Position numbers and translations under genes: made by a program
Assembly (NCBI GenBank): GCA_018895765.1
Contig: JAHINX010000038.1
Coordinates: 1 to 37,421 of the forward strand
DNA length: 37,421 bases
Direction of reading: 5' to 3'
DNA from: Patescibacteria group bacterium
GTDB lineage: Bacteria > Patescibacteriota > Patescibacteriia > GCA-002772895
The notes under the pieces: model-generated
The model's database searches: none
Seen by the model: only the letters and a program-made list of their open reading frames with translations
Told to the model about the DNA's origin: nothing
Part shown: positions 20,933-27,300 of the stretch, piece by piece
Layout: every line of letters starts with the position of its first letter
Numbering within the stretch: position 1 is the first letter of the stretch

Positions 20933-21457
20933 ATGACAAAAAATAAAAAAATATTACTATGTGTGTCCCTTTGCGCGATTGTTTTTTTAGTTCTGCCACA
21001 TTTTGTTTTGGCAGCAGATACGACAAAAACCGTTGATTTGTCTAAGATGATGTCTGATATTAATCCCTTAAAAAAATATTGCAAAAATGGCGTATGCGAC
21101 CCAGCGTTATTACTCGGCGGGATAATCAAAGCCGCGCTCGGTATTGTCGGCTCAATTGCGCTTCTAATGTTTCTTTACGGCGGATTCCTCTGGCTTACTT
21201 CGACAGGAAATGAACAGAAAATAACAAAAGGTAAAAGCGTGCTTGTCTGGGCTGTAATCGGTCTTGCCGTTATATTTATGAGTTATGCGGCAGTTAATTT
21301 TGTAATTGGCGCCCTAACAGGGAATATCGCCCCAACACCGAGCGAAAACGGAAAAGGCACTTGTGTCTGCAACAGCGGAGATACTGTACCAAATATGACA
21401 CAAAGCGAATGTGCCGATTATGCATCCGGCCTTTCTACCAATTGTACATTAAAATAA
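20933..21457 (+). CDS. VirB2/TrbC-like pilin with short cysteine tail (paralogue 2)
   Basis: 174 aa: signal helix (about 8-27, ending VLA), a CKNGVCD loop, helix one about 66-88 ending in LYGGFLWLTSTGNEQKITKGK, and helix two about 100-123 (AVIGLAVIFMSYAAVNFVIGALTG). A 45-residue tail contains four cysteines (CVCNSG, SECAD, NCT). The central segment GGFLWLTSTGNEQK is nearly identical in pattern to those of the three following paralogues. It is translationally coupled to paralogue 1 by a one-base gap. The cysteine tail is a shorter version of the one in paralogue 1. Confidence 0.75.
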   Translation: MTKNKKILLCVSLCAIVFLVLPHFVLAADTTKTVDLSKMMSDINPLKKYCKNGVCDPALLLGGIIKAALGIVGSIALLMFLYGGFLWLTSTGNEQKITKGKSVLVWAVIGLAVIFMSYAAVNFVIGALTGNIAPTPSENGKGTCVCNSGDTVPNMTQSECADYASGLSTNCTLK

Positions 21458-21658
21458 CTTTTTGGCTTTTTTATTTGTGTTCGTTCAGGGGGTGATGAAT
21501 CTCAACACAAGACACACAAACAGATTAGAATGCATTTATACTACCTTACCAACCTTGCGCTTAATCATTAGATATCTAAAGATTTGTCTTAAGGGTTAAA
21601 GGCGACTTTAATCTTTAATCTTAAATCCTTAACCTTCATATGAAAGGGGGTGAGATAA
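21458..21658 (+). other. Leader region of the third pilin; possible 34-codon ORF
   Basis: Contains TTTGTGTT / AACACAA and AAGGGTTAA / TTAACCTT complementary words. It also has two SD-like G-runs: AGGGGG at 21488 and AAGGGGGTGAG at 21644, the latter the SD of the next gene. An ATG at 21495 opens a 34-codon frame ending at 21599, but the spacing from AGGGGG is only two bases, so translation is doubtful. More likely this is a structured leader for a highly expressed pilin. Confidence 0.35.
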
Positions 21659-22015
21659 ATGAAAAAAATATTATTAGGAATAGCAGTATTTGCTTTAGTA
21701 ATGATGCCTGCTGTTGCTTTGGCGCAACCAAACTTAGGGCTTAATGACTTTGGCTCCCAGACACAATTGGGAACAAAATCGTTAACCGCAACAATCGCAA
21801 GTATTATTAACGTAGCAATGGGACTTTTGGGTATGGTTGTAGTCGTTCTTATATTAGCAGGTGGTTTTCTATGGATGACTGCCGCTGGTAGCGAAGAAAA
21901 AATATCCAAGGCAAAGAGCTTAATCTTCGGAGGCGTAATCGGTTTGGCAATTATATTGTCAGCTTACGCAGTCGCACAGTTCGTTGTAACTTCATTGTTA
22001 AACGCAACAGCATAA
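21659..22015 (+). CDS. VirB2/TrbC-like pilin (paralogue 3, 118 aa)
   Basis: Minimal pilin-like subunit: cleavable-looking signal (1-22, ending AVALAQ), a 20-residue exposed stretch, helix one about 45-70 (SIINVAMGLLGMVVVVLILAGGFLWMT), turn AAGSEEKISKAKSL, and helix two about 88-110. No cysteines. It has the strongest SD of the set (AAGGGGGTGAG, ending six bases before the ATG) and its own terminator, suggesting it is the major, abundantly made subunit. The size and two-helix hairpin are those of VirB2/TrbC conjugative pilins. Confidence 0.8.
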   Translation: MKKILLGIAVFALVMMPAVALAQPNLGLNDFGSQTQLGTKSLTATIASIINVAMGLLGMVVVVLILAGGFLWMTAAGSEEKISKAKSLIFGGVIGLAIILSAYAVAQFVVTSLLNATA

Positions 22016-22018
22016 AAC

Positions 22019-22045
22019 ACAAAAATCCTTCGAAGGTTTTTTTGT
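22019..22045 (+). terminator. Intrinsic terminator
   Basis: CAAAAATCCTTCGAAGG-type stem followed by seven T, directly after the pilin stop. Confidence 0.75.
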
Positions 22046-22049
22046 AGAA

Positions 22050-22240
22050 AGAGTATGCGCTTCTCCTCGGCTTTGGGTGAAATAAGTTTTGCCCAGTGCC
22101 GGAGGGGAGGCGTCTCTCTCTTTGCAAGGATGTATTAAGTATTACGTATTATGTATTAAGTATGAGAAAGAATTTAATATAAATCCGTCCCGCAGGGACA
22201 CATAACTGCATAATACATAATACCTGATACATAATACATG
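22050..22240 (+). repeat. Two nested palindromic spacers before paralogue 4
   Basis: First, an imperfect inverted repeat (GTATGCGCTTCTCCTCGG near 22052 with CCGGAGGGGAGGCGTCTC near 22099). Second, ATGTATTAAGTATTACGTATT-like words (22129-22164) complementary to CATAATACCTGATACATAATAC-like words (22207-22238) around a CGTCCCGCAGGGAC loop. The spacer holds no gene. Confidence 0.65.
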
Positions 22241-22260
22241 AAATATTTAATGCATAAAAT

Positions 22261-22623
22261 ATGAAAAAAATAAAAATACTATTTTTTACGAGCGTGTTCT
22301 CTTTATTCTACGCTCTTCCTGCTCTTGCCCAATACGGCCTGAAAGAAACAGCTGGCGCCGCAGGATTAAACACCAAACAAACTTCTTTGCCGGACATTAT
22401 CGGCTCCGTCATCGGCTATTTCTTGGGATTTTTAGGAGTGCTATTTTTAATACTTATGATTTATGGCGGATATCTTTGGATGACATCATTTGGCAGTGCG
22501 GAAAAAACAAAAAAAGCAAAGGACTTAATTGTGGATGCTGTAATCGGGCTCGTCATCGTCTTAGCCGCTTATGCAATTACAAATTTTGTAATCGGCGCAC
22601 TCGTCGGCAAAAGCACCACATAG
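22261..22623 (+). CDS. VirB2/TrbC-like pilin (paralogue 4, 120 aa)
   Basis: Signal helix (about 4-22, ending PALAQ), exposed stretch with TAGAAGLNTKQTSLPDII, helix one about 48-72 ending in IYGGYLWMTSFGSAEKTKKAKDLI, and helix two about 92-115. The block YLWMTSFGSAEKTKKAKD is identical to the one in paralogue 5 except Y-L/Y-T, so these two are the most recent duplicates. No clear SD before the ATG. No cysteines. Confidence 0.8.
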   Translation: MKKIKILFFTSVFSLFYALPALAQYGLKETAGAAGLNTKQTSLPDIIGSVIGYFLGFLGVLFLILMIYGGYLWMTSFGSAEKTKKAKDLIVDAVIGLVIVLAAYAITNFVIGALVGKSTT

Positions 22624-22663
22624 AAACCTAAAATAATTAAGCGATATAATAATCTATTCTTAT

Positions 22664-23074
22664 ATGAAAAATCTATCTTTTTTTCTCGCATTATTAATTA
22701 TTCCTGTTTTATTATTCTGCTCCTTCTCTATTCCCGCCCAATCGGCAGGCACAGCGAGCATAGGTAGCCAAATAAATAGTAATCTTCAATCGGTTGGAAC
22801 GGGTGCTGGCTTTAAATCTGAAACAGAAACCGGCGGATTGCCGAAATTGGTTGGGAGTATTATAAATATATTTCTGGGAATTTTGGGCGTATTATTCGTT
22901 ATTTTAATAGTTTATGGCGGATACACATGGATGACATCATTCGGCAGCGCGGAAAAAACAAAAAAAGCAAAGGATTTGATTGTGGACGCAGTCATTGGTT
23001 TGATTATTCTTTTAGCGGCTTACGCAATCAGCAATTTTGTTGTAGGAGCCTTAGTTAAGGCAACTGTAAACTAA
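22664..23074 (+). CDS. VirB2/TrbC-like pilin (paralogue 5, 136 aa)
   Basis: Signal helix about 4-27, a longer exposed stretch (about 28-60, SAGTASIGSQINSNLQSVG), helix one about 64-88 ending in VYGGYTWMTSFGSAEKTKKAKD, and helix two about 106-130 (VIGLIILLAAYAISNFVVGALV). It closes the pilin array; a bidirectional terminator follows. A TATAAT box 24 bases before the ATG, without a matching -35, suggests it could also be transcribed alone. Confidence 0.8.
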   Translation: MKNLSFFLALLIIPVLLFCSFSIPAQSAGTASIGSQINSNLQSVGTGAGFKSETETGGLPKLVGSIINIFLGILGVLFVILIVYGGYTWMTSFGSAEKTKKAKDLIVDAVIGLIILLAAYAISNFVVGALVKATVN

Positions 23075-23096
23075 AAATTTTAAATCTAAAAAGAAA

Positions 23097-23134
23097 AAAG
23101 GGGTTCGCGTTTGCGAACCCCTTTGGTTTTGGGT
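23097..23134. terminator. Bidirectional terminator between convergent genes
   Basis: Stem AAAGGGGTTCGC / GCGAACCCCTTT with loop GTTT; T-rich on the + side, and six T on the - side. Confidence 0.85.
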
Positions 23135-23137
23135 TTT

Positions 23138-23165
23138 GTAGGGAACGGCCATGGCCGTTCCCTAC
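23138..23165. repeat. 28-base perfect palindrome
   Basis: GTAGGGAACGGCCA and its exact complement, without a loop. It is next to the terminator and six bases before the stop of the GC-rich lipoprotein gene. Probably a dispersed palindromic repeat. Confidence 0.8.
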
Positions 23166-23170
23166 TGACG

Positions 23171-23731
23171 TCAGTTGTCAGCCGGTCGATTCACCGTATG
23201 CATCGGTGAAAGGTCGGGACGGAGATGAATCTCCTTCCCACCCCAATCCGTCCAAATATCCAGTTGCATCTCGTATGCGAGCTGGAAAGGAGGCGGACCG
23301 GCGTAGAGCTGGCACCTTAAGTGATGTTCTCCCACATCAATGATATGGGAAACACCTGCGCCTGGCGGAAGCATTGGAACCAGCACGATGCCGGTTCTTG
23401 TTACAATCGGCGCGCGTGCAACGGCACCGTAGCCGACTGGCAGAATGGCCTTGCCATCCAGCCAGCATCTTGCCCCCAGCTCATCCGATTCGTTGGTGAT
23501 TCGGAGCGAACGAGGGTTGTTTCTGCTCCATCCAACAGGCGGACGATAGAGAAAGCCGGCATTGGGGGGAGGAGTCGGCGTCTGATACCGCGCGAAATTG
23601 CCGCCGTAGCTGTTACCACCGCGATAGCCATAGCCCTGGCTATACGGCGTTGTCGCGCACCCACCGGTCAGAACAACGACTGCGAGAACGAGTGCGACAA
23701 GGACTGTCCAGAACAGAAAATGAATTTTCAT
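23171..23731 (-). CDS. Putative lipoprotein, GC-rich (186 aa)
   Basis: Signal peptide with a lipobox-like end (VVVLTGGC, cysteine about 25), then a Gly/Tyr/Ser-rich low-complexity stretch (SQGYGYRGGNSYGGNF) and a beta-rich domain with RITNESDELGARCWLDGKAI and GEHHLRCQL. Two cysteines there could form a disulfide. Family not recognised. The gene is clearly richer in G+C than its surroundings and has a good SD (GGAGAAACC before ATG), unlike most native genes here. It forms an operon with the next lipoprotein gene upstream, 11 bases apart. Foreign origin is likely. Confidence 0.75.
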   Translation of the reverse strand: MKIHFLFWTVLVALVLAVVVLTGGCATTPYSQGYGYRGGNSYGGNFARYQTPTPPPNAGFLYRPPVGWSRNNPRSLRITNESDELGARCWLDGKAILPVGYGAVARAPIVTRTGIVLVPMLPPGAGVSHIIDVGEHHLRCQLYAGPPPFQLAYEMQLDIWTDWGGKEIHLRPDLSPMHTVNRPADN

Positions 23732-23742
23732 TGGTTTCTCCT

Positions 23743-24219
23743 TTACTGTTTTACGGCTTCAACGAGTTGTTTCATCCGGCGCTGGAGCTTTTTGTTTTCC
23801 TTCTCCATCACCTTCAGCCGATCCTCTGTGCCTTCACCTGGAGCTTCCTCTTTCTTCTTGGTCTTCTCCTTCACTCCATAGTTCTGTACCGCCTGAATCC
23901 CCGCCCAGGTGTAACCATAGGGCGTGTCCAGAAAACCGTTGCCGTAGAAGCCGACAGTCCGCGCAAGCGCCATTGCTTGGCACTTTTGCGGGTTTTGCGC
24001 GCAGATACGCGTAGCCGTGGCATCGGCCCGAATTCCTTCGGCTTCAGCCAAAGCAATCGCTACTGACTCCGGAGATGAGGTTCTTCCCTCAATCCGGAAC
24101 TTCTGTGTACCGGTTGTCCGATACTGATAGTGGGAACATCCCACGAACAGTAGTATGATTCCGAGAAAAAGAAATCCTCCCGGAATTAGTGAATAAATTG
24201 TGAAAAGAACTTTCTTCAT
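23743..24219 (-). CDS. Putative lipoprotein with C-terminal coiled coil, GC-rich (158 aa)
   Basis: Signal peptide ending in LLFVGC (cysteine about 28) suggests lipid anchoring. A region with RICAQNPQKCQAMALARTVGFYGNG follows (two cysteines), then an aromatic patch (DTPYGYTWAGIQAV). A charged coiled coil (about 118-158, EDRLKVMEKENKKLQRRMKQL) ends the protein. Family unknown. A strong SD (GGCAGGAGG) precedes the ATG and a consensus promoter lies upstream. Base composition is higher in G+C than neighbouring native genes. Confidence 0.75.
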   Translation of the reverse strand: MKKVLFTIYSLIPGGFLFLGIILLFVGCSHYQYRTTGTQKFRIEGRTSSPESVAIALAEAEGIRADATATRICAQNPQKCQAMALARTVGFYGNGFLDTPYGYTWAGIQAVQNYGVKEKTKKKEEAPGEGTEDRLKVMEKENKKLQRRMKQLVEAVKQ

Positions 24220-24246
24220 CGTTTCCTCCTGCCCTTTGGGCTTTCT

Positions 24247-24278
24247 TGTGCAAATTTAGCCAAAAAGACTAAATTCGC
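24247..24278 (-). promoter_or_regulatory. Leader hairpin of the lipoprotein operon
   Basis: GCGAATTTAG and CTAAATTTGC pair across a short loop in the leader, followed by GCCC-AAA-GGGC just before the SD. Confidence 0.4.
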
Positions 24279-24301
24279 ATGTTTTTATTTCAGTTTAATC
24301 A

Positions 24302-24330
24302 ACTATAGCACATTTCAATCCTTTTGTCAA
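24302..24330 (-). promoter_or_regulatory. Promoter of the lipoprotein operon
   Basis: On the - strand TTGACA (24330-24325), 17-base spacer, TATAGT (24307-24302). Leader of about 75 bases. Confidence 0.85.
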
Positions 24331-24392
24331 GAGCAATTTAATAAAATTTGGCCTAATTTACATATTTTCTTATAAAAATAGCTTTCAACCTT

Positions 24393-24475
24393 CCTAACTA
24401 TGGATTATTACGGATTAATAGCTGATTCTCACTGATAAAATTTCCGTGAAAATCCGCTAAAAATCCGTGAGAATC
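24393..24475. repeat. Palindromic repeat with GATTCTCAC/GTGAGAATC arms
   Basis: Arms at 24424-24432 and 24467-24475. In between, CCGTGAAAATCCGC and AATCCGTGA repeat one another. Related words (GGATTATTACGGATTAATAG) precede it. This accounts for most of the 308-base gap between the lipoprotein and the next gene. Confidence 0.6.
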
Positions 24476-24486
24476 TTCTTTCCCAA

Positions 24487-24515
24487 AATTAATCCCACCT
24501 TTTTCGGTGGGATAT
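24487..24515 (-). terminator. Probable terminator of the 122-aa membrane protein gene
   Basis: TCCCACC / GGTGGGA stem with AT-rich 3' flank on the - strand; T-run is interrupted. Confidence 0.5.
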
Positions 24516-24527
24516 ACAAAAACTATA

Positions 24528-24896
24528 TTATTTCTCTGCTTTGTCCTCTTCTTCCCATTTGCTCATCAACTTATCCAGCTTTTCTTGCAAAGAAGGCTTT
24601 TCTTCTCTTATGGGCTTACCCTCGGATCTCCGAATAACAGAGCCCTTTACGGTTTTTTGGCAATTACATTCTTGTGGAATTATAACCTCTTTTGTTATCT
24701 CTTTTACGACCTCTCTTATTTTCGGCTTTTGCGTATTTTTCAGTCTTTGACTGATATACTCCATTTTTTGCTCTATCAAGCAAGTATTCATAAGACTAGT
24801 AGAAAGAAGAAAAAACAATGAAAGGATAATAAAGGGGTTCCTATGGTAATAAAACCAGATAAATGGCCTGCCAAGCGAACCAAAAAACTTCCTCAT
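24528..24896 (-). CDS. Small membrane protein with coiled-coil tail (122 aa)
   Basis: Family not recognised. One membrane helix (about 22-40, FIILSLFFLLSTSLMNTCLI) after an aromatic, basic N-terminus (MRKFFGSLGRPFIWFYYHRNP), so the N-terminus is probably inside. Outside or trailing is a charged helical tail with one CNC motif. The start is set by regulatory signals: the promoter places transcription start near 24918, downstream of an in-frame ATG at 24923, and the SD AAGGAG lies eight bases before the ATG at 24896. It stands alone between GT2 and the lipoproteins. Confidence 0.7.
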   Translation of the reverse strand: MRKFFGSLGRPFIWFYYHRNPFIILSLFFLLSTSLMNTCLIEQKMEYISQRLKNTQKPKIREVVKEITKEVIIPQECNCQKTVKGSVIRRSEGKPIREEKPSLQEKLDKLMSKWEEEDKAEK

Positions 24897-24924
24897 CTCA
24901 TTATCTCCTTTTTCTTTTGTCAAA

Positions 24925-24953
24925 AATATATCACATATTTACTTTTTTCTCAA
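24925..24953 (-). promoter_or_regulatory. Promoter of the 122-aa membrane protein gene
   Basis: On the - strand TTGAGA (24953-24948), 17-base spacer, TATATT (24930-24925). It ends at the edge of the upstream GT2 stop codon. Confidence 0.65.
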
Positions 24954-25649
24954 CTATAACTTCCTAAGCTCAAAAATTTTCTTTAAATATCCCATAATCG
25001 TTGGAAGAGGCACAACCCGTGAAGTACGCGCTTTTTTTTCTTCCCACTTAACAGGTATCTCTTTTATTTTAAATCCTGCGCGTTCTGATAAAATCAATAA
25101 TTCCGTATCAAATGTCCATTGTTTATCCCGCACTTTCGATAAAATCTCCTGTATAGCTCGCCTATTAAAAAATTTAAATCCGCATGCGGTGTCTTTTATT
25201 TTGCTATGTAAAAAATGTCTAATCAAAAAATTAAGGGCTCTACTGGTTATTTTTCTGTAAAATTCTCGCTTTACTTTTGCGCCCTTAATTCTGCGGGAGC
25301 CAATTGCTATATCATACTCCTCTATTATTTCTAACGCTGGCTCCAAAGCACTTAAATCAGTTGCCAAATCAGCGTCCATAAAACCATAAATATCAAAATC
25401 ATCATATATTTTCCAGGCCTCCATAACTGCCGAGCCCTTACCCTGCTTTGGCACAAAAATATAATCTATAATTTCAAACTTTTCCGATAACCCCTTTCCT
25501 ATTTCCCCCGTCCCATCCTTGCTATTATTATCACTAATCACAATTCTAAAATCATGCGGAACATTCCGCGCCACCCGTAAAATCTCTTCAATATTTTTCT
25601 GAAGCACCGCCTCTTCATTAAAACACGGCACTACAATAATAATCTTCAT
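24954..25649 (-). CDS. Glycosyltransferase family 2 (dolichyl-phosphate mannosyltransferase-like)
   Basis: Cytoplasmic GT-A enzyme of 231 aa. Motifs: IIIVVPCFNEEAVL (3-16), VISDNNSKDGTGEI (substrate aspartates), GKGSAVMEAW, the metal-binding FMDADLATDL (about 88-97), GSRRIKGAKVKREFYRK (GSR motif), and DTACGFKFFNRRA with WTFDTELLIL typical of the DPM1/GtrB subgroup. It has no C-terminal membrane helices. Such enzymes load a sugar onto a polyprenyl phosphate, which the adjacent GT-C proteins could use. It overlaps the next upstream gene by four bases (ATGA type), so the two are translationally coupled. Confidence 0.9.
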   Translation of the reverse strand: MKIIIVVPCFNEEAVLQKNIEEILRVARNVPHDFRIVISDNNSKDGTGEIGKGLSEKFEIIDYIFVPKQGKGSAVMEAWKIYDDFDIYGFMDADLATDLSALEPALEIIEEYDIAIGSRRIKGAKVKREFYRKITSRALNFLIRHFLHSKIKDTACGFKFFNRRAIQEILSKVRDKQWTFDTELLILSERAGFKIKEIPVKWEEKKARTSRVVPLPTIMGYLKKIFELRKL

Positions 25650-27262
25650 AAAACTTTATAAATTTTATAATCTCCCTGCTCATAAACCTTTTCTAAAAAA
25701 TCCATCTCATCCGGATCCCAAGCCCAATCCTTTTCCCATATATTATCATAGAAAAGATATTTTATTCCATTATTATCCAATATAAGACTTTTCTCCATAT
25801 CATTAGATGAAGCCATAAATCTTTCCAAAATAAGATATTTTCTTTCAAAGTCTATTGTTTCCGTACCATGTCCGACAAAAACCCTGCGCAAAGCAATCCC
25901 CGGTATGATGGCGGAATTATATATGTCGGATATAATAAGCTCGTCTTTTGGCACAATATTTTTTAATTCTTTTATTGCCTCTACTTCCGCTTTTTTAAAA
26001 TATACCACATTGCCCTGCGAAACAATATTTTTTAAATCAAGCGTCAATACCAAAATATACGACAACCCAAAACAAAGAATAAATATCGTTATCGCAAAAA
26101 TCTTCCCCTTAATAATCCATTTTCTTTTTTCTAAAAATAAAACAATGGCATACGAAGCAAGTATTATTAAAACAAAAGAATATCCCTCTAAAAATCTTCG
26201 CTGGACACTAACTGGTAAAAAAATTAATACAATCTGTCCCAAAAACCATATAAGCAAAAAATAAATCTTTTTAATTTCTATCTTATTTTTATATGCAAGC
26301 CACAAAGACCAAATAGCAAAAGGAACTAGAAGTCCATATCCGGAAAGGATGGAAAAAATATTTGGTATATAAGTAGTGCTCCCCCAAGTTTGGTTCTGCC
26401 ACCATGGCGTAAAAAACATAAACGCATGATAAATAATTGACGGCAAAACAAAAATGAAAAGCAGGCACCCATATTTAAATAAAAACCACGCTTCCGCGCG
26501 ATTCTTCCAAAGCAAAAAAAGAAAATAACAAATAAAAAGATAACTAACAACAATAAAACTGAAAGGATGAAAATTTGAAAGAATAAGTCCGGCAATGCCA
26601 GCAGGAAAAGCATAGTGTAAGTTCTTTTTTTCTATAGCCAGTAATGACAATAAAATTATCAATAATAAAAGAGTGGTAGAAAAAATAAAATGAGGCGAAT
26701 AATAACTTGTCGGAAATAAAAACGCTTCTGGCGTATCAAAATCAATCGGCAATTGATAAGCGGCCGCTTTCTCAGAATAAAAAAGAGCTATAATCGGAAA
26801 AAATAAAGCTCCTAACCCTCCGGCAAAAGCAGAAAATAAAAAAGCGAGTTTTCTCTGCCAGATATCTTTTATAAAAAATGATATTAAAAGATAGGAAACA
26901 AAAAATAAAGCCGGTATTAAAAGAATTCTAAATATCTCTAATGCAGCATTAGCACTCAAACGCGTTGCCTTTGCTACGAGCCCCATCCCAAGCCAAAAAA
27001 CATTAAGCATTGGCGACGATTCTTCCTTGGCGGTATAAAGATCCTGAAAAAGTATATTCCCTTCACGGGCCTGCTCTATATAAGAAACATACACATAGCG
27101 ATCTATGAAAGAATAAATGACATTTCCTCTCCAGGCTCCGTCTTCCGGCATAAAAATAGGCACCGCAAGGCGAGATAAAGACGTAGCCAAAATCAATCCG
27201 GCCACCACCCATATCCAAAACTTCCATTCTTTTTTTGTAATTGATTTGATTAGGTCTTTCAC
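25646..27262 (-). CDS. GT-C type membrane glycosyltransferase (538 aa)
   Basis: About 11-12 membrane helices and a soluble C-terminal part (about 415-538) fit the GT-C fold that uses polyprenyl-phosphate sugars outside the membrane. The first loop after helix one holds acidic residues (MPEDGAW, SFIDRYVYVSYIEQAREGN), as in this family. The C-terminal FVGHGTETIDFERK and DNNGIKYLFYDNIWEKDWAWDPDEM segments resemble those of uncharacterised bacterial GT-C proteins. It starts at GTG inside a TAATTAG word repeat. The coupling to GT2 downstream suggests GT2 makes its lipid-linked donor. Confidence 0.8.
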   Translation of the reverse strand: MKDLIKSITKKEWKFWIWVVAGLILATSLSRLAVPIFMPEDGAWRGNVIYSFIDRYVYVSYIEQAREGNILFQDLYTAKEESSPMLNVFWLGMGLVAKATRLSANAALEIFRILLIPALFFVSYLLISFFIKDIWQRKLAFLFSAFAGGLGALFFPIIALFYSEKAAAYQLPIDFDTPEAFLFPTSYYSPHFIFSTTLLLLIILLSLLAIEKKNLHYAFPAGIAGLILSNFHPFSFIVVSYLFICYFLFLLWKNRAEAWFLFKYGCLLFIFVLPSIIYHAFMFFTPWWQNQTWGSTTYIPNIFSILSGYGLLVPFAIWSLWLAYKNKIEIKKIYFLLIWFLGQIVLIFLPVSVQRRFLEGYSFVLIILASYAIVLFLEKRKWIIKGKIFAITIFILCFGLSYILVLTLDLKNIVSQGNVVYFKKAEVEAIKELKNIVPKDELIISDIYNSAIIPGIALRRVFVGHGTETIDFERKYLILERFMASSNDMEKSLILDNNGIKYLFYDNIWEKDWAWDPDEMDFLEKVYEQGDYKIYKVL

Positions 27263-27300
27263 AATTAGTAATTCGTAATTAGTAATTAGTAATTAGTAAT
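27263..27300. repeat. Tandem TAATTAG(T) word repeat between two GT-C genes
   Basis: AATTAGTAATTCGTAATTAG followed by more TAATTAG units. The last codons of the upstream gene (ITNY, stop) and the GTG start region of the downstream gene both use this word. Confidence 0.7.

Noticed and set aside
23321..24066. Long + strand frames opposite the two lipoprotein genes
   Set aside because: High G+C removes stop codons in antisense frames; the - strand genes have promoter, SD and signal peptides.
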